Part shown: positions 27,903 through 34,789 of the stretch, in pieces
How the letters are laid out: each line of letters starts with the position of its first letter
Numbering within the stretch: position 1 is the first letter of the stretch
NCBI GenBank assembly: GCA_022779845.1
Contig: JALEXT010000035.1
Coordinates: 1 to 37,424 of the forward strand
DNA from: Succinatimonas sp.
GTDB lineage: Bacteria; Pseudomonadota; Gammaproteobacteria; Enterobacterales; Succinivibrionaceae
Direction: 5' to 3'
DNA: 37,424 nt
Position numbers and translations under genes: made by a program
The notes under the pieces: generated by a model
The model's database searches: none
What the model saw: the letters and a program-made list of their open reading frames with translations, nothing else
What the model was told of the DNA's origin: nothing

Positions 27903-27921
27903 CACGATGATAATCATAGAT
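27903..27921. promoter_or_regulatory. Fur-box-like sequence
   Basis: The core ATGATAATCAT (27907-27917) is an exact match to the centre of the 19-base Fur consensus, while the outer bases match poorly. It lies about 75 bases downstream of the TATAAT element, so its role is unclear. Confidence 0.35.
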
Positions 27922-28221
27922 CAGATCAGGCAAGAACGTTCCGCGGGTCTTAAGCAGTGATGCCGCCTAAGACCGAAGCTGTACCGAAGACATTACGGGA
28001 ACAGTTGAAAACGAGGCTCGCAGAGAGATACGGGACTGCCATTGCAGGGTAGCGTTTTACTGATCTCCGGTTTTGAACACGGAGATCATAAGGCATAAGC
28101 ACCGGGCAGAGCCCGGACGTCTGCGGGAAGATCGCGGGAAACCGTGACGGTGTCAGGAAAAACAAGGAATACGAGTTTTGTCTTAGTCTTTTGTCAAAAG
28201 ACTGTGACTTGGGCGCTTTTG

Positions 28222-28230
28222 TGCTAGAAT
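28222..28230 (+). promoter_or_regulatory. rpmB promoter, extended -10
   Basis: TGC-TAGAAT is an extended -10 element about 93 bases before rpmB. The -35 region is weak (CTGTGA at 17-base spacing). A 9-bp inverted repeat lies just upstream at 28185-28203. Confidence 0.5.
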
Positions 28231-28322
28231 ATGCGCACTTTGTATTAACCTTAACACATTAATTTTGGTTGCAGCTCTTAGGTGCTGTGACCCGTAAAGT
28301 ATTTTTTGGAGTGTGAACTAAC

Positions 28323-28559
28323 ATGTCCAGAGTTTGCCAAGTTACGGGCAAGCGCCCGGCTGTGGGTAATCTTCGTTCCCACGCAAAGAACGCTGCAAAG
28401 CGTCGTTTCCTGCCCAATCTGAAGTATCACCGCTTCTGGGTTGAGAGTGAAGGACGTTTTGTCCGTCTGCGTGTAACCACCAAAGCTATGCGTACCATCG
28501 ATAAGCGCGGCATTGATGCTGTTCTGGCTGATATGCGTGCCAAGGGCGAAAGAGTCTAA
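28323..28559 (+). CDS. rpmB: 50S ribosomal protein L28
   Basis: This 78-residue protein has the L28 start [16 protein letters not shown] and a basic composition, matching E. coli L28 in length. Codons are highly biased, as for abundant proteins. The GGAG Shine-Dalgarno is 11 bases before the ATG. It is followed by rpmG in the usual rpmB-rpmG order, 11 bases on. Confidence 0.98.
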   Translation: MSRVCQVTGKRPAVGNLRSHAKNAAKRRFLPNLKYHRFWVESEGRFVRLRVTTKAMRTIDKRGIDAVLADMRAKGERV

Positions 28560-28570
28560 GGGAGGCTATT

Positions 28571-28741
28571 ATGGCAAAGAAAGGCGGCCGCGAGAAGATC
28601 CGTTTGAATTCAACTGCCGGTACCGGTCATTTTTATACCACCGACAAGAACCGTCGTACCACCCCGGGTAAGCTCGAGATGATGAAGTATGATCCGGTTG
28701 TGCGTATGCACGTTTTGTATAAAGAAGGCAAGATCAAGTAA
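28571..28741 (+). CDS. rpmG: 50S ribosomal protein L33
   Basis: This gene is too short for the ORF track. The 56-residue product [20 protein letters not shown]... ends in YKEGKIK, typical of L33 (55 aa in E. coli). GGAGG lies just before the ATG. It lacks the Cys pairs of the zinc-binding L33 type. A terminator follows. Confidence 0.98.
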   Translation: MAKKGGREKIRLNSTAGTGHFYTTDKNRRTTPGKLEMMKYDPVVRMHVLYKEGKIK

Positions 28742-28761
28742 TTTGATCAGTCTTTAAGAAG

Positions 28762-28797
28762 ACCCCGTCCCTCACAAGGTGCGGGGTTTTGTTTTTT
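28762..28797 (+). terminator. Rho-independent terminator after rpmG
   Basis: ACCCCG pairs with CGGGGT around a loop that contains a small CAC-AAG-GTG hairpin, followed by TTTTGTTTTTT. The T-tract ends 14 bases before the mutM ATG, so mutM would be expressed by read-through. Confidence 0.85.
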
Positions 28798-28811
28798 CAA
28801 AGGAGAAAAAC

Positions 28812-29630
28812 ATGCCTGAATTACCGGAAGTCGAAGTCACCATGCGCGGGATCCGACCGGAAATGCTGCATGAAAAGATCAAAAAGATTTGGTATGACGA
28901 CAAGAAGCTTCGCGAGCCTTTTTCAAAAGAGCTGCACTTTCTTGAAGGCGCACGGATCGACGAGGTGGGTAGGCGCGCCAAATATATAGTCGTAAAAACC
29001 GCACAAGGCTCTTTGATCATCCATCTTGGCATGACAGGACATCTTTCTATTTTAAAAGAAGCTCGGGAACGTAAAAAACACGATCACTTTGAAGTGGAGC
29101 TTGAAGACGGAGTGATCATACGTTACAACGACGCGAGACGTTTTGGTCTCATAGCTTATCTGACTCCTGATCTGGATCCTGAAAAAAGTCGTTATTTAAA
29201 GGATTTGGGACCTGAACCGCTGTCAGAAGCATTTAACGCAACTTATCTGCATAATGTCTTGAAAAAACATCAGAAGGCTGTAAAACAGTCTGTTATGGAT
29301 GCCGCCGTGGTTGTCGGAGTAGGAAATATCTACGCATCTGAAGTACTTTTTTTATCAAAGATCGATCCGCGACGCAAAGCGTGCTCTTTAACCTTTGAGG
29401 AATGTGAAAGACTAGTTGATGCAATTAAATTAACGCTTACGCATTCCATAGAAAAAGGCGGAACAACTATCATCAATTTCCAGGGAGCTGACGGGAAGCT
29501 CGGATATTTCGTGCAGGATTTAAAAGTTTACGGTCATGCTGGTGAGCCTTGTAAAGAGTGCGGAACCGTCATTGAAAGCGTACTCTTAGGACAGCGCAGT
29601 ACTTATTTTTGTCCGCATTGTCAGCATTGA
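28812..29630 (+). CDS. mutM: Formamidopyrimidine-DNA glycosylase (Fpg/MutM)
   Basis: MutM removes 8-oxoguanine and formamidopyrimidines and nicks the abasic site. The true start at 28812 gives MPELPEVEVT, so the catalytic Pro is exposed after Met removal; the longer ORF-track start would bury it. Other elements are the RRAKY lysine near residue 57 and a C-terminal zinc finger (CKEC ... CPHC). Length is 272 aa (E. coli 269). AGGAGAAAAAC precedes the ATG. It lies in the conserved rpmB-rpmG-mutM-coaD block, although coaD is convergent here. Confidence 0.97.
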   Translation: MPELPEVEVTMRGIRPEMLHEKIKKIWYDDKKLREPFSKELHFLEGARIDEVGRRAKYIVVKTAQGSLIIHLGMTGHLSILKEARERKKHDHFEVELEDGVIIRYNDARRFGLIAYLTPDLDPEKSRYLKDLGPEPLSEAFNATYLHNVLKKHQKAVKQSVMDAAVVVGVGNIYASEVLFLSKIDPRRKACSLTFEECERLVDAIKLTLTHSIEKGGTTIINFQGADGKLGYFVQDLKVYGHAGEPCKECGTVIESVLLGQRSTYFCPHCQH

Positions 29631-29898
29631 TCCGGTTGCAAGTTACCGTATCGTTGCGGGAAAAAATACTGACAAAAGTGTTCAATAATTATGATGAGAG
29701 CTTTATCACCCGATAGCTGATAAATAAAAACTCGTGACAAACGGCATAAAAAAGCCGTTTTCTCCAAAAACATCTTCTAAACTTCGGTGAAGATGCCGAT
29801 TTTAAGAGAATGACATTGACAGTCGGCAGGATGAAATCTTTTAAGATTTCATCCAAAAGCTGGAGGATCCTGAAATTTCTCCATTTACAGAGGGTATA
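29631..29898. other. Convergent mutM/coaD intergenic region with three hairpins
   Basis: The 268 bases contain no gene. The first hairpin is AAACGGC-N8-GCCGTTT with TTTTC (29739-29762), a plausible mutM terminator. The second is CATCTTC-N11-GAAGATG (about 29770-29794). The third is a perfect 10-bp stem GATGAAATCT-TTTA-AGATTTCATC (29830-29853) with no T-tract. The coaD-side terminator is not obvious. Confidence 0.55.
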
Positions 29899-30381
29899 TC
29901 AGGGAAAATACCTGCGGGCAAGAGCCACTACGCTTGGCGGAGCGAATTTTGAGATGTCGCCTCGGTGTATGACTATATCGCGTACGAAGGTTGACGAAAT
30001 GAAGGCGAGATCTCCTGAGGCCGGCAACATGACGATTTCTACTTCGGGCATTACCATGCGATACATGCCGGATAGCGACATTTCGTAATCGTAATCGGCA
30101 ACGGTACGGATCCCGCGGATAAGAACTCTGGCTTGGTGTTCTTTTAAAAAATCAGGCAACATGCCGGTAAAACCTTCTACTTCGATGTTTTCCCGATCTT
30201 TTACGCTTTCTTTTATTGCATTTACGCGTTCTTTTAACGGAAAGAGAGTGTGTTTGGCAGGACTTTCGGCTACTGCGACGATCACACGACTAAAAAGCAA
30301 CGATGCGCGTTTTATAAGATCGGCATGTCCTAAGGTCATGGGGTCGAAGGTACCGGGAAAAACAGCGGTAATGTCGTTCAT
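29899..30381 (-). CDS. coaD: Phosphopantetheine adenylyltransferase
   Basis: CoaD transfers AMP to 4'-phosphopantetheine in CoA synthesis. The 160-residue protein has PGTFDPMTLGHADLI with the nucleotidyltransferase TxGH motif and ISSTFVRDI near the C-terminus. Its ATG overlaps the stop of the upstream heptosyltransferase gene by 4 bases (ATGA), so the two are translationally coupled on the minus strand. Confidence 0.98.
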   Translation of the reverse strand: MNDITAVFPGTFDPMTLGHADLIKRASLLFSRVIVAVAESPAKHTLFPLKERVNAIKESVKDRENIEVEGFTGMLPDFLKEHQARVLIRGIRTVADYDYEMSLSGMYRMVMPEVEIVMLPASGDLAFISSTFVRDIVIHRGDISKFAPPSVVALARRYFP

Positions 30382-31451
30382 TCTGAAGCCTCATCGGGAA
30401 GATAGTGTTCAACAGCCAGATCAAATGCATCTTTTACCATATCTATGCTTATATGCGTCATGGCAAGGGGATCGCGTACCCGATAACGCCACGGTATATG
30501 TCTTCTGCTGCCGTATTCTTTTTTGGCAAGATCACGATATACGCTGACCCAGAGATCAGGGTAACGCCATGATCCGACACGTTTGGGGTTGTGCACGGCA
30601 AAAAGCCCTATTACCGGAGTACCCAAAGCCGAAGCTAAGTGCATGGCAGCACTGTCCGGGGAAAGTACCAGTGCTGCCGATTGAATGAGAGCTGCCAAAG
30701 AGCGCAGCGAAGTTTTTCCGCAGAGATTTAAAACTTTAGTTTTGCATAATGAGGAAACTTCGGAACAAAGTTGCAGTTCCAAAGGTGATTTGCTTCCTGC
30801 AAGTACTACGAAGAAACCTCTTTGTGAGGCATGATCCGCAACTGCGGCATAGCCCTGTGCAGTCCAGTTTTTCTGAGCTTTGGCAGAGGACGGGGTGATG
30901 ACGAAAAGTTTTTCTTTGTTGCCCATATCCTCGTAAGGGTGCAGCTCTTTTGCACTTAAACGAAAATCCCATCGCGGGTTTAAATCTCCGAAACCTGCTT
31001 CGCGGGCGAAAGCCATGAATCCTGCAAGCACATGAGGATTGGCCGGTGACGGAACTTTGCGGTTTATAAAAAAACACTGTCCTTCGCGTGAGCGCTCTTT
31101 GTCGTAACCGAATTTATTTTTTGCTTTTATATTTAAAGAGCACAGTGAAGCTTTAAGAGAGGTTTGCAGGTTAAGCAAGGCATCAAAGTTTTGCCCTTTT
31201 AAACTTTGATGAAGTGACCTTAATGCATTGAAGGTTCCGCGGGAAAAATCAACGGGTAACATGGGAACGAGATCGCTTCCTTGTTCGGTTCGAAAAAGAG
31301 GTGCGAAACGTTTGTCGATGATCCACAACACGCGAAGAGACGGATCTTTATTTTTTACGGCACAGATCATGCCAAAGGCGTTGATACAGTCGCCTAATGC
31401 GGTGAGTCTTAAGACGCACAGCGATGACGGTTTTATACTCATGGACGGCAT
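30378..31451 (-). CDS. opsX: ADP-heptose:LPS heptosyltransferase, OpsX/WaaC-like (GT9)
   Basis: This GT9 enzyme probably adds the first heptose to Kdo of the LPS inner core. It shows LCVLRLTALGDCINAFGM at the N-terminus, PSSAKAQKNWTAQGY in the donor region and LSPDSAAMHLASALGTPVIGLF near the C-terminus. The start at 31451 (357 aa) or 31442 fits family alignment; the ORF-track start would add about 33 unrelated residues reaching into the kdkA promoter region. No clear Shine-Dalgarno is seen. Divergence from kdkA points to the OpsX subtype that acts on phosphorylated Kdo, as in Haemophilus. WaaC or WaaQ remains possible. Confidence 0.8.
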   Translation of the reverse strand: MPSMSIKPSSLCVLRLTALGDCINAFGMICAVKNKDPSLRVLWIIDKRFAPLFRTEQGSDLVPMLPVDFSRGTFNALRSLHQSLKGQNFDALLNLQTSLKASLCSLNIKAKNKFGYDKERSREGQCFFINRKVPSPANPHVLAGFMAFAREAGFGDLNPRWDFRLSAKELHPYEDMGNKEKLFVITPSSAKAQKNWTAQGYAAVADHASQRGFFVVLAGSKSPLELQLCSEVSSLCKTKVLNLCGKTSLRSLAALIQSAALVLSPDSAAMHLASALGTPVIGLFAVHNPKRVGSWRYPDLWVSVYRDLAKKEYGSRRHIPWRYRVRDPLAMTHISIDMVKDAFDLAVEHYLPDEASE

Positions 31452-31582
31452 TTTAGCAGAAGGGGGAAAAAATAGTGGCCGTGCCTGCTCTCTTCTTAGG
31501 ATGAAGAGGGAATGAGCAGAAAATGATCTAAAATATGTGGAGAAGATCACAAAACAGGTTTCGCCAGCAAAGGACTACGGAG

Positions 31583-32296
31583 ATGAACATAAGAACGGTA
31601 AAGGAAGGGGACTACCTCTATGTGGTAGATACGCAGTCCGATCTTGCTCATTCCCCGTTATCAGTATTTTTTGATCAGCACGGTTCACTGTTGAAAAATG
31701 CCGAAAGAAAAGGCGGTCGGGGAGATGCTCTGATTTTTAAAGCCGGCAGTAAAAAAGTGGTGATGAGACATTACCGCCGCGGAGGATTGGCAGGACATCT
31801 TCTAAAAGATCGTTTTTTTCTGATTGAACCGCATGCTCACAGGGCTTTTGACGAATTCAGGCTGTTACGATACATGGTAAAAGAAGGTTTGCCGGTACCG
31901 TCTCCTCTTATAGCCCGTGAGAAAAAGTGCGGCTGTGCTTTGATTCAGGACATACTGATAGAGGCTTTGGATGCTGAAGATTTGGCTCATATATTGCGTA
32001 AAAGAGCTTTGTCGCAAATAGAAATGCTTCGTCTCGGCGGTATGATCAAAGCATTTTTCGAGCACGGTATCGAGCATACTGATCTTAATATACGCAATAT
32101 TCTGTTAGATGATCACGGCAACTTTTATCTCATCGATTTTGATAAATGCTTTTTAAGCTATCCTGACATGCAACGCCGCAGTGAGATCGTTTCAAGATTG
32201 CACCGCTCTTTTCTCAAAGAAAAGAACAAATATGCAGATGCGATACATTACAAAGATGAAGATTTTGCACTTATACAGGGCAGAGCGCTGTCATAA
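31583..32296 (+). CDS. kdkA: KdkA, 3-deoxy-D-manno-octulosonic acid kinase
   Basis: KdkA phosphorylates Kdo of Kdo-lipid A with ATP. The kinase-like fold is seen in the RHYRRGG loop, HTDLNIRNILLDD (catalytic loop) and YLIDFDKC (metal-binding Asp). The ATG at 31583 follows AAGGA and gives 237 residues (H. influenzae about 241). The upstream ORF-track start adds Arg-rich sequence with no homology support. Neighbouring opsX is divergent. Confidence 0.9.
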   Translation: MNIRTVKEGDYLYVVDTQSDLAHSPLSVFFDQHGSLLKNAERKGGRGDALIFKAGSKKVVMRHYRRGGLAGHLLKDRFFLIEPHAHRAFDEFRLLRYMVKEGLPVPSPLIAREKKCGCALIQDILIEALDAEDLAHILRKRALSQIEMLRLGGMIKAFFEHGIEHTDLNIRNILLDDHGNFYLIDFDKCFLSYPDMQRRSEIVSRLHRSFLKEKNKYADAIHYKDEDFALIQGRALS

Positions 32297-32365
32297 AGCG
32301 CATAAATCGTATAATCTTTAAAAAAGTCTTATGCTTTTTTGTCAAACAGCGAAAAGGAGCACTTT

Positions 32366-32911
32366 ATGAAAAAGACCTTGGTAATCGTGGATCATCCTCA
32401 TTTTGATCGTTCGGTGATCACACGCCGCTGGGTTGAGGAATTGCAGAAGTATCCTGATGAATTTGTAGTTCACAAGTTGCAAAGCTCTTATCCGCGCGGG
32501 CAGATCGATCCTGCTATGGAGCATTCGCTCATCGATAACAACGGTACCGTGGTGTTTCAGTTCCCCATGTACTGGTTCAATTGCCCTCCGCTTTTAAAGC
32601 AATGGTTTGATCAGGTTCTGACCTCGGATTGGGCTTTCGGAAAGGGGCACAAGTTGGAAAATCGCAAGATGGCCATAGCATTTTCCTGCGGCAGCGGAGA
32701 GAGTGATTACAGCCCAGAAGGCAAGCATCATCGTTCTGCTGACGATTATCTTCTGCCTTTGGTTCATTCCATTGAATATTGCCATGCAACTTTTGCCGGC
32801 ACTTACAGTTTTTTAGGAGCGGCCAATCCTGAAAAGGCTACCGTTGAAAACATAGCTGAAAGTGCCAGAGGATATGTGGAATTTCTGCGCGGAATAGCTA
32901 CTGCTGACTGA
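32366..32911 (+). CDS. Flavodoxin-fold NAD(P)H:quinone reductase (KefF/YwrO-like)
   Basis: This small FMN enzyme, 181 aa from the ATG at 32366 (AAGGAG upstream), carries VIVDHPHFDRS at the FMN-phosphate site and FQFPMYWFNCPPLLKQWFD, hallmarks of the NQO1/KefF/YwrO family. Such enzymes carry out two-electron quinone reduction, and some activate K+ efflux channels; no kef gene is in view. It stands alone between kdkA and the dgo genes and ends at a strong bidirectional terminator. Confidence 0.88.
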   Translation: MKKTLVIVDHPHFDRSVITRRWVEELQKYPDEFVVHKLQSSYPRGQIDPAMEHSLIDNNGTVVFQFPMYWFNCPPLLKQWFDQVLTSDWAFGKGHKLENRKMAIAFSCGSGESDYSPEGKHHRSADDYLLPLVHSIEYCHATFAGTYSFLGAANPEKATVENIAESARGYVEFLRGIATAD

Positions 32912-32932
32912 TTTTCTGCAGCGTCAGCTAAA

Positions 32933-32965
32933 ACAAAGCCGGAACATCGAAGGTTCCGGCTTTGT
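32933..32965. terminator. Bidirectional terminator between the quinone reductase and dgoK
   Basis: ACAAAGCCGGAAC and GTTCCGGCTTTGT form a perfect 13-bp stem with a 7-base loop between convergent genes. A second, smaller repeat AAGGCTG-N7-CAGCCTT lies nearby at about 32977-32997, on the dgoK side. Confidence 0.75.
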
Positions 32966-33008
32966 CGTGTTCAAGGAAGGCTGAACTTGGCAGCCTTCAT
33001 CAAAAAAA

Positions 33009-33914
33009 TCAGACCAAAGCGTCCGCTATAGGGAGAATACCGCCTAAGAAGGCTTCGTCACCGTTGACGCAGTAAGAGTCAAGACCGGCCAGTTTGAGCC
33101 CCTTGACGTAACGGGCATTCAGGAAAGGACTGGCGATCAGGCCGATGGGACCGTCATCTTTGGTGAACTTGAAGATCTTCTGCATGGAGGCGATTTCAGA
33201 GCCGATGAGCAGACCTGAGAGGAATTCACCTACGTGCGAAGGTTTGATGCCGCCCAAGATATTGGCTCCGCGGATCTCAAAGAGACGGGGAATGATGTTG
33301 TTTTCGCAGTAACCGCGCTCAAGGCCTGCTTCATAGTCGGCAGCGGATTCTTCCTGCTCTCCGGCGCCTAAACCTACCAATGAATATTTCATCATGATGC
33401 TGTGGATCTCGCCGGTCATGGCGGTGCGGAATGATTCTACCTTAAGACCGTCGCAAAGCACCCATTTGCAGTGAGTACCGGGCATGAGGAACACTTTGGA
33501 AGGATGCTTCTTAAGAGCACCAGCAAGCTGAACTTCTTCGCCGCGGATCACGTTGTAGTTGTCAGGATCACGCACGCAGATACCGGGAACGATGCGGATC
33601 TTGTAGCCCTTTGAATGGGTGACTTCGGTAAGGTGATCAGGAAGCTGGTCGAGTTTGACCGGACAATCCAGATACTGAGCATCAGCCCAGCCGTTAATGG
33701 AACCGACCATACCGGACATCACTACGGGAAGAGGGCCGTATTTTTGCATCCACTCGGCAGTCAGGCGATCGAAAGCACCTTCGCAATCTTTACCGCGTAC
33801 GGTGGTTACGCCTTCGTGGGATTTTTTCTCTTCGATCTGTTTGCCGTTTATATACAAAAAGGCACGGATATTGGTTGAACCCCAGTCGATTACGATATAG
33901 CTCTTCTCTGACAT
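33009..33914 (-). CDS. dgoK: 2-dehydro-3-deoxygalactonokinase
   Basis: DgoK phosphorylates 2-keto-3-deoxygalactonate on O6. The 301-residue protein has the family motifs DWGSTNIRAFL, MSGMVGSINGW, RGEEVQLAGAL and MPGTHCKWV. It follows dgoA by 39 bases and feeds it. Codon use is more biased than in nearby LPS genes, suggesting strong expression when induced. Dehydratase and transporter genes of the pathway are not in the window. Confidence 0.93.
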   Translation of the reverse strand: MSEKSYIVIDWGSTNIRAFLYINGKQIEEKKSHEGVTTVRGKDCEGAFDRLTAEWMQKYGPLPVVMSGMVGSINGWADAQYLDCPVKLDQLPDHLTEVTHSKGYKIRIVPGICVRDPDNYNVIRGEEVQLAGALKKHPSKVFLMPGTHCKWVLCDGLKVESFRTAMTGEIHSIMMKYSLVGLGAGEQEESAADYEAGLERGYCENNIIPRLFEIRGANILGGIKPSHVGEFLSGLLIGSEIASMQKIFKFTKDDGPIGLIASPFLNARYVKGLKLAGLDSYCVNGDEAFLGGILPIADALV

Positions 33915-33953
33915 GGTGAAATCTCCTAAACAATGAAAATGGTTATGTTGTGT

Positions 33954-34595
33954 TTAAGCTATGGCTTTTACGAATTCGGCAGCAGCATGCTCTATTTCAT
34001 CAAATGCTCCAGCTGCGGCACGTTTTTTGTTGATGATGTTGGATCCTATGCCGGCAGAGCAGCAGCCGTTGTCCAAAAATGCTTTTACGTTTTGAGCGCT
34101 TACGCCGCCTACTGCCATCAAAGGAATATGATTGATGGGGCCGCGTACGGCTTTAAGATAGTCAATACCGAGAATGCCTGCAGGGAAAACTTTGACTATG
34201 TCTGCGCCTTCATTGTAAGCAGTAGCAATTTCAGAAGGGGTGAACGCTCCCGGAACGGCTATCATATTCAAAGTTTTGATGGCGTGAATGACGGCGATAT
34301 CCACATTGGGAGCAAGTGCAAAATCAGCACCGGCGTCACGGGCGGCTTTTGCCTGATCTACGGTCATGACGGTACCTGCACCTACACAGATCTGATCTCC
34401 GAGTTCTTTTTTTATTAAGGCTATGGAATCGGGGGTATCTTTCAAGCAGTTTTTTGAGGCCTGATCGAAGGTGATTTCCAGGCAATGAATGCCGCTTTTG
34501 AGAATGCGCTTGGCGGCTTCAAGCAGATCCTGACCGTAAACCTGGCGGGAAATGGACACCAAACGGTGTTCTTTGATGAAATTCAAAGCATCCAT
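33954..34595 (-). CDS. dgoA: 2-dehydro-3-deoxy-6-phosphogalactonate aldolase
   Basis: This class I aldolase splits KDPGal into pyruvate and glyceraldehyde 3-phosphate. The 213-residue TIM barrel carries the Schiff-base lysine in VKVFPA (K135) and the general acid/base Glu in LEITF (E40). The KDPG and KDPGal aldolases are closely related; the adjacent dgoK supports the galactonate assignment. It is the first gene of the pair. Confidence 0.9.
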   Translation of the reverse strand: MDALNFIKEHRLVSISRQVYGQDLLEAAKRILKSGIHCLEITFDQASKNCLKDTPDSIALIKKELGDQICVGAGTVMTVDQAKAARDAGADFALAPNVDIAVIHAIKTLNMIAVPGAFTPSEIATAYNEGADIVKVFPAGILGIDYLKAVRGPINHIPLMAVGGVSAQNVKAFLDNGCCSAGIGSNIINKKRAAAGAFDEIEHAAAEFVKAIA

Positions 34596-34618
34596 GTAAA
34601 GTACCTGTGAATCTTATT

Positions 34619-34650
34619 GTCTAGTATACTGGAGTTAATCTCCATAATGA
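34619..34650 (-). promoter_or_regulatory. dgoA promoter with overlapping operator-like palindromes
   Basis: The minus strand has TATACT (34623-34628) as a likely -10 about 28 bases before the dgoA ATG. It lies inside the near-palindrome TCTAGTATACTGGA (34620-34633), which resembles the GGTATACC-type sites of GntR-family sugar-acid repressors such as UxuR/ExuR. TGGAG-TTAAT-CTCCA follows at 34630-34644. The arrangement suggests repression, but the regulator is not in view. Confidence 0.5.
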
Positions 34651-34708
34651 TGGACGTATTATAGTCCTAAAATTTTCATTAATTGAGGTCATCTGCTGTC
34701 TTTTGCAA

Positions 34709-34736
34709 GATCCGTGAAAAATACGTAACACGGATC
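34709..34736. repeat. Inverted repeat between waaA and dgoA
   Basis: GATCCGTG and CACGGATC form an 8-bp stem around a 12-base loop, with no adjacent T-tract. It could be a second waaA terminator or a regulatory hairpin. Confidence 0.4.
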
Positions 34737-34750
34737 ACGCTTTGGCTGGC

Positions 34751-34789
34751 AAAAAGGTCTGAAGAAATCTTTAAAAAAGTTTTCTTCAG
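34751..34789 (-). terminator. Terminator overlapping the waaA stop codon
   Basis: Read on the minus strand, CTGAAGAAA and TTTCTTCAG form a perfect 9-bp stem, followed after ACC by TTTTT. The left arm includes the waaA TGA. Confidence 0.6.

Larger units (their letters stand above)
27727..28322 (+). other. Long intergenic region with promoter-like element and many inverted repeats; candidate structured RNA
   Basis: This 596-base stretch separates coaBC and rpmB and has no convincing protein gene. On the + strand TATAAT is at 27822-27827. Inverted repeats follow: GTGATTAATCAC (27894-27905), GAACGTTC (27934-27941), GGTCTTA/TAAGACC (27946/27968), CAGTTGAAAACG with CGTTTTACTG (28002/28053), GATCTCCG/CGGAGATC (28062/28080), CCGGGC/GCCCGG (28102/28111), and AGTCTTTTG-T-CAAAAGACT (28185-28203). 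They suggest a folded transcript of roughly 350 bases. None of the RNase P, tmRNA, 6S or 4.5S RNA core sequences is present. A 30-codon ORF (27960-28052) lies inside. The rpmB promoter is at the right end. Confidence 0.4.

Noticed and set aside
27950-28165. 71-aa minus-strand ORF in the intergenic region
   Set aside because: Composition shows no family resemblance, there is no ribosome-binding site, and the inverted repeats explain the region better.
27830-28200. RNase P RNA, tmRNA, 6S or 4.5S RNA
   Set aside because: None of the conserved cores (for example GAGGAAAGTC of RNase P or the tmRNA 3' end) is present on either strand.
30736-31077. 113-aa minus-strand ORF inside the heptosyltransferase gene
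   Set aside because: It is a shadow frame of the real GT9 gene, with Cys/Arg/Phe-rich composition typical of an out-of-frame translation.
31452-31550. N-terminal extension of the heptosyltransferase
   Set aside because: The extra residues lack family similarity and the start lies in the kdkA upstream region; an internal Met fits the family.
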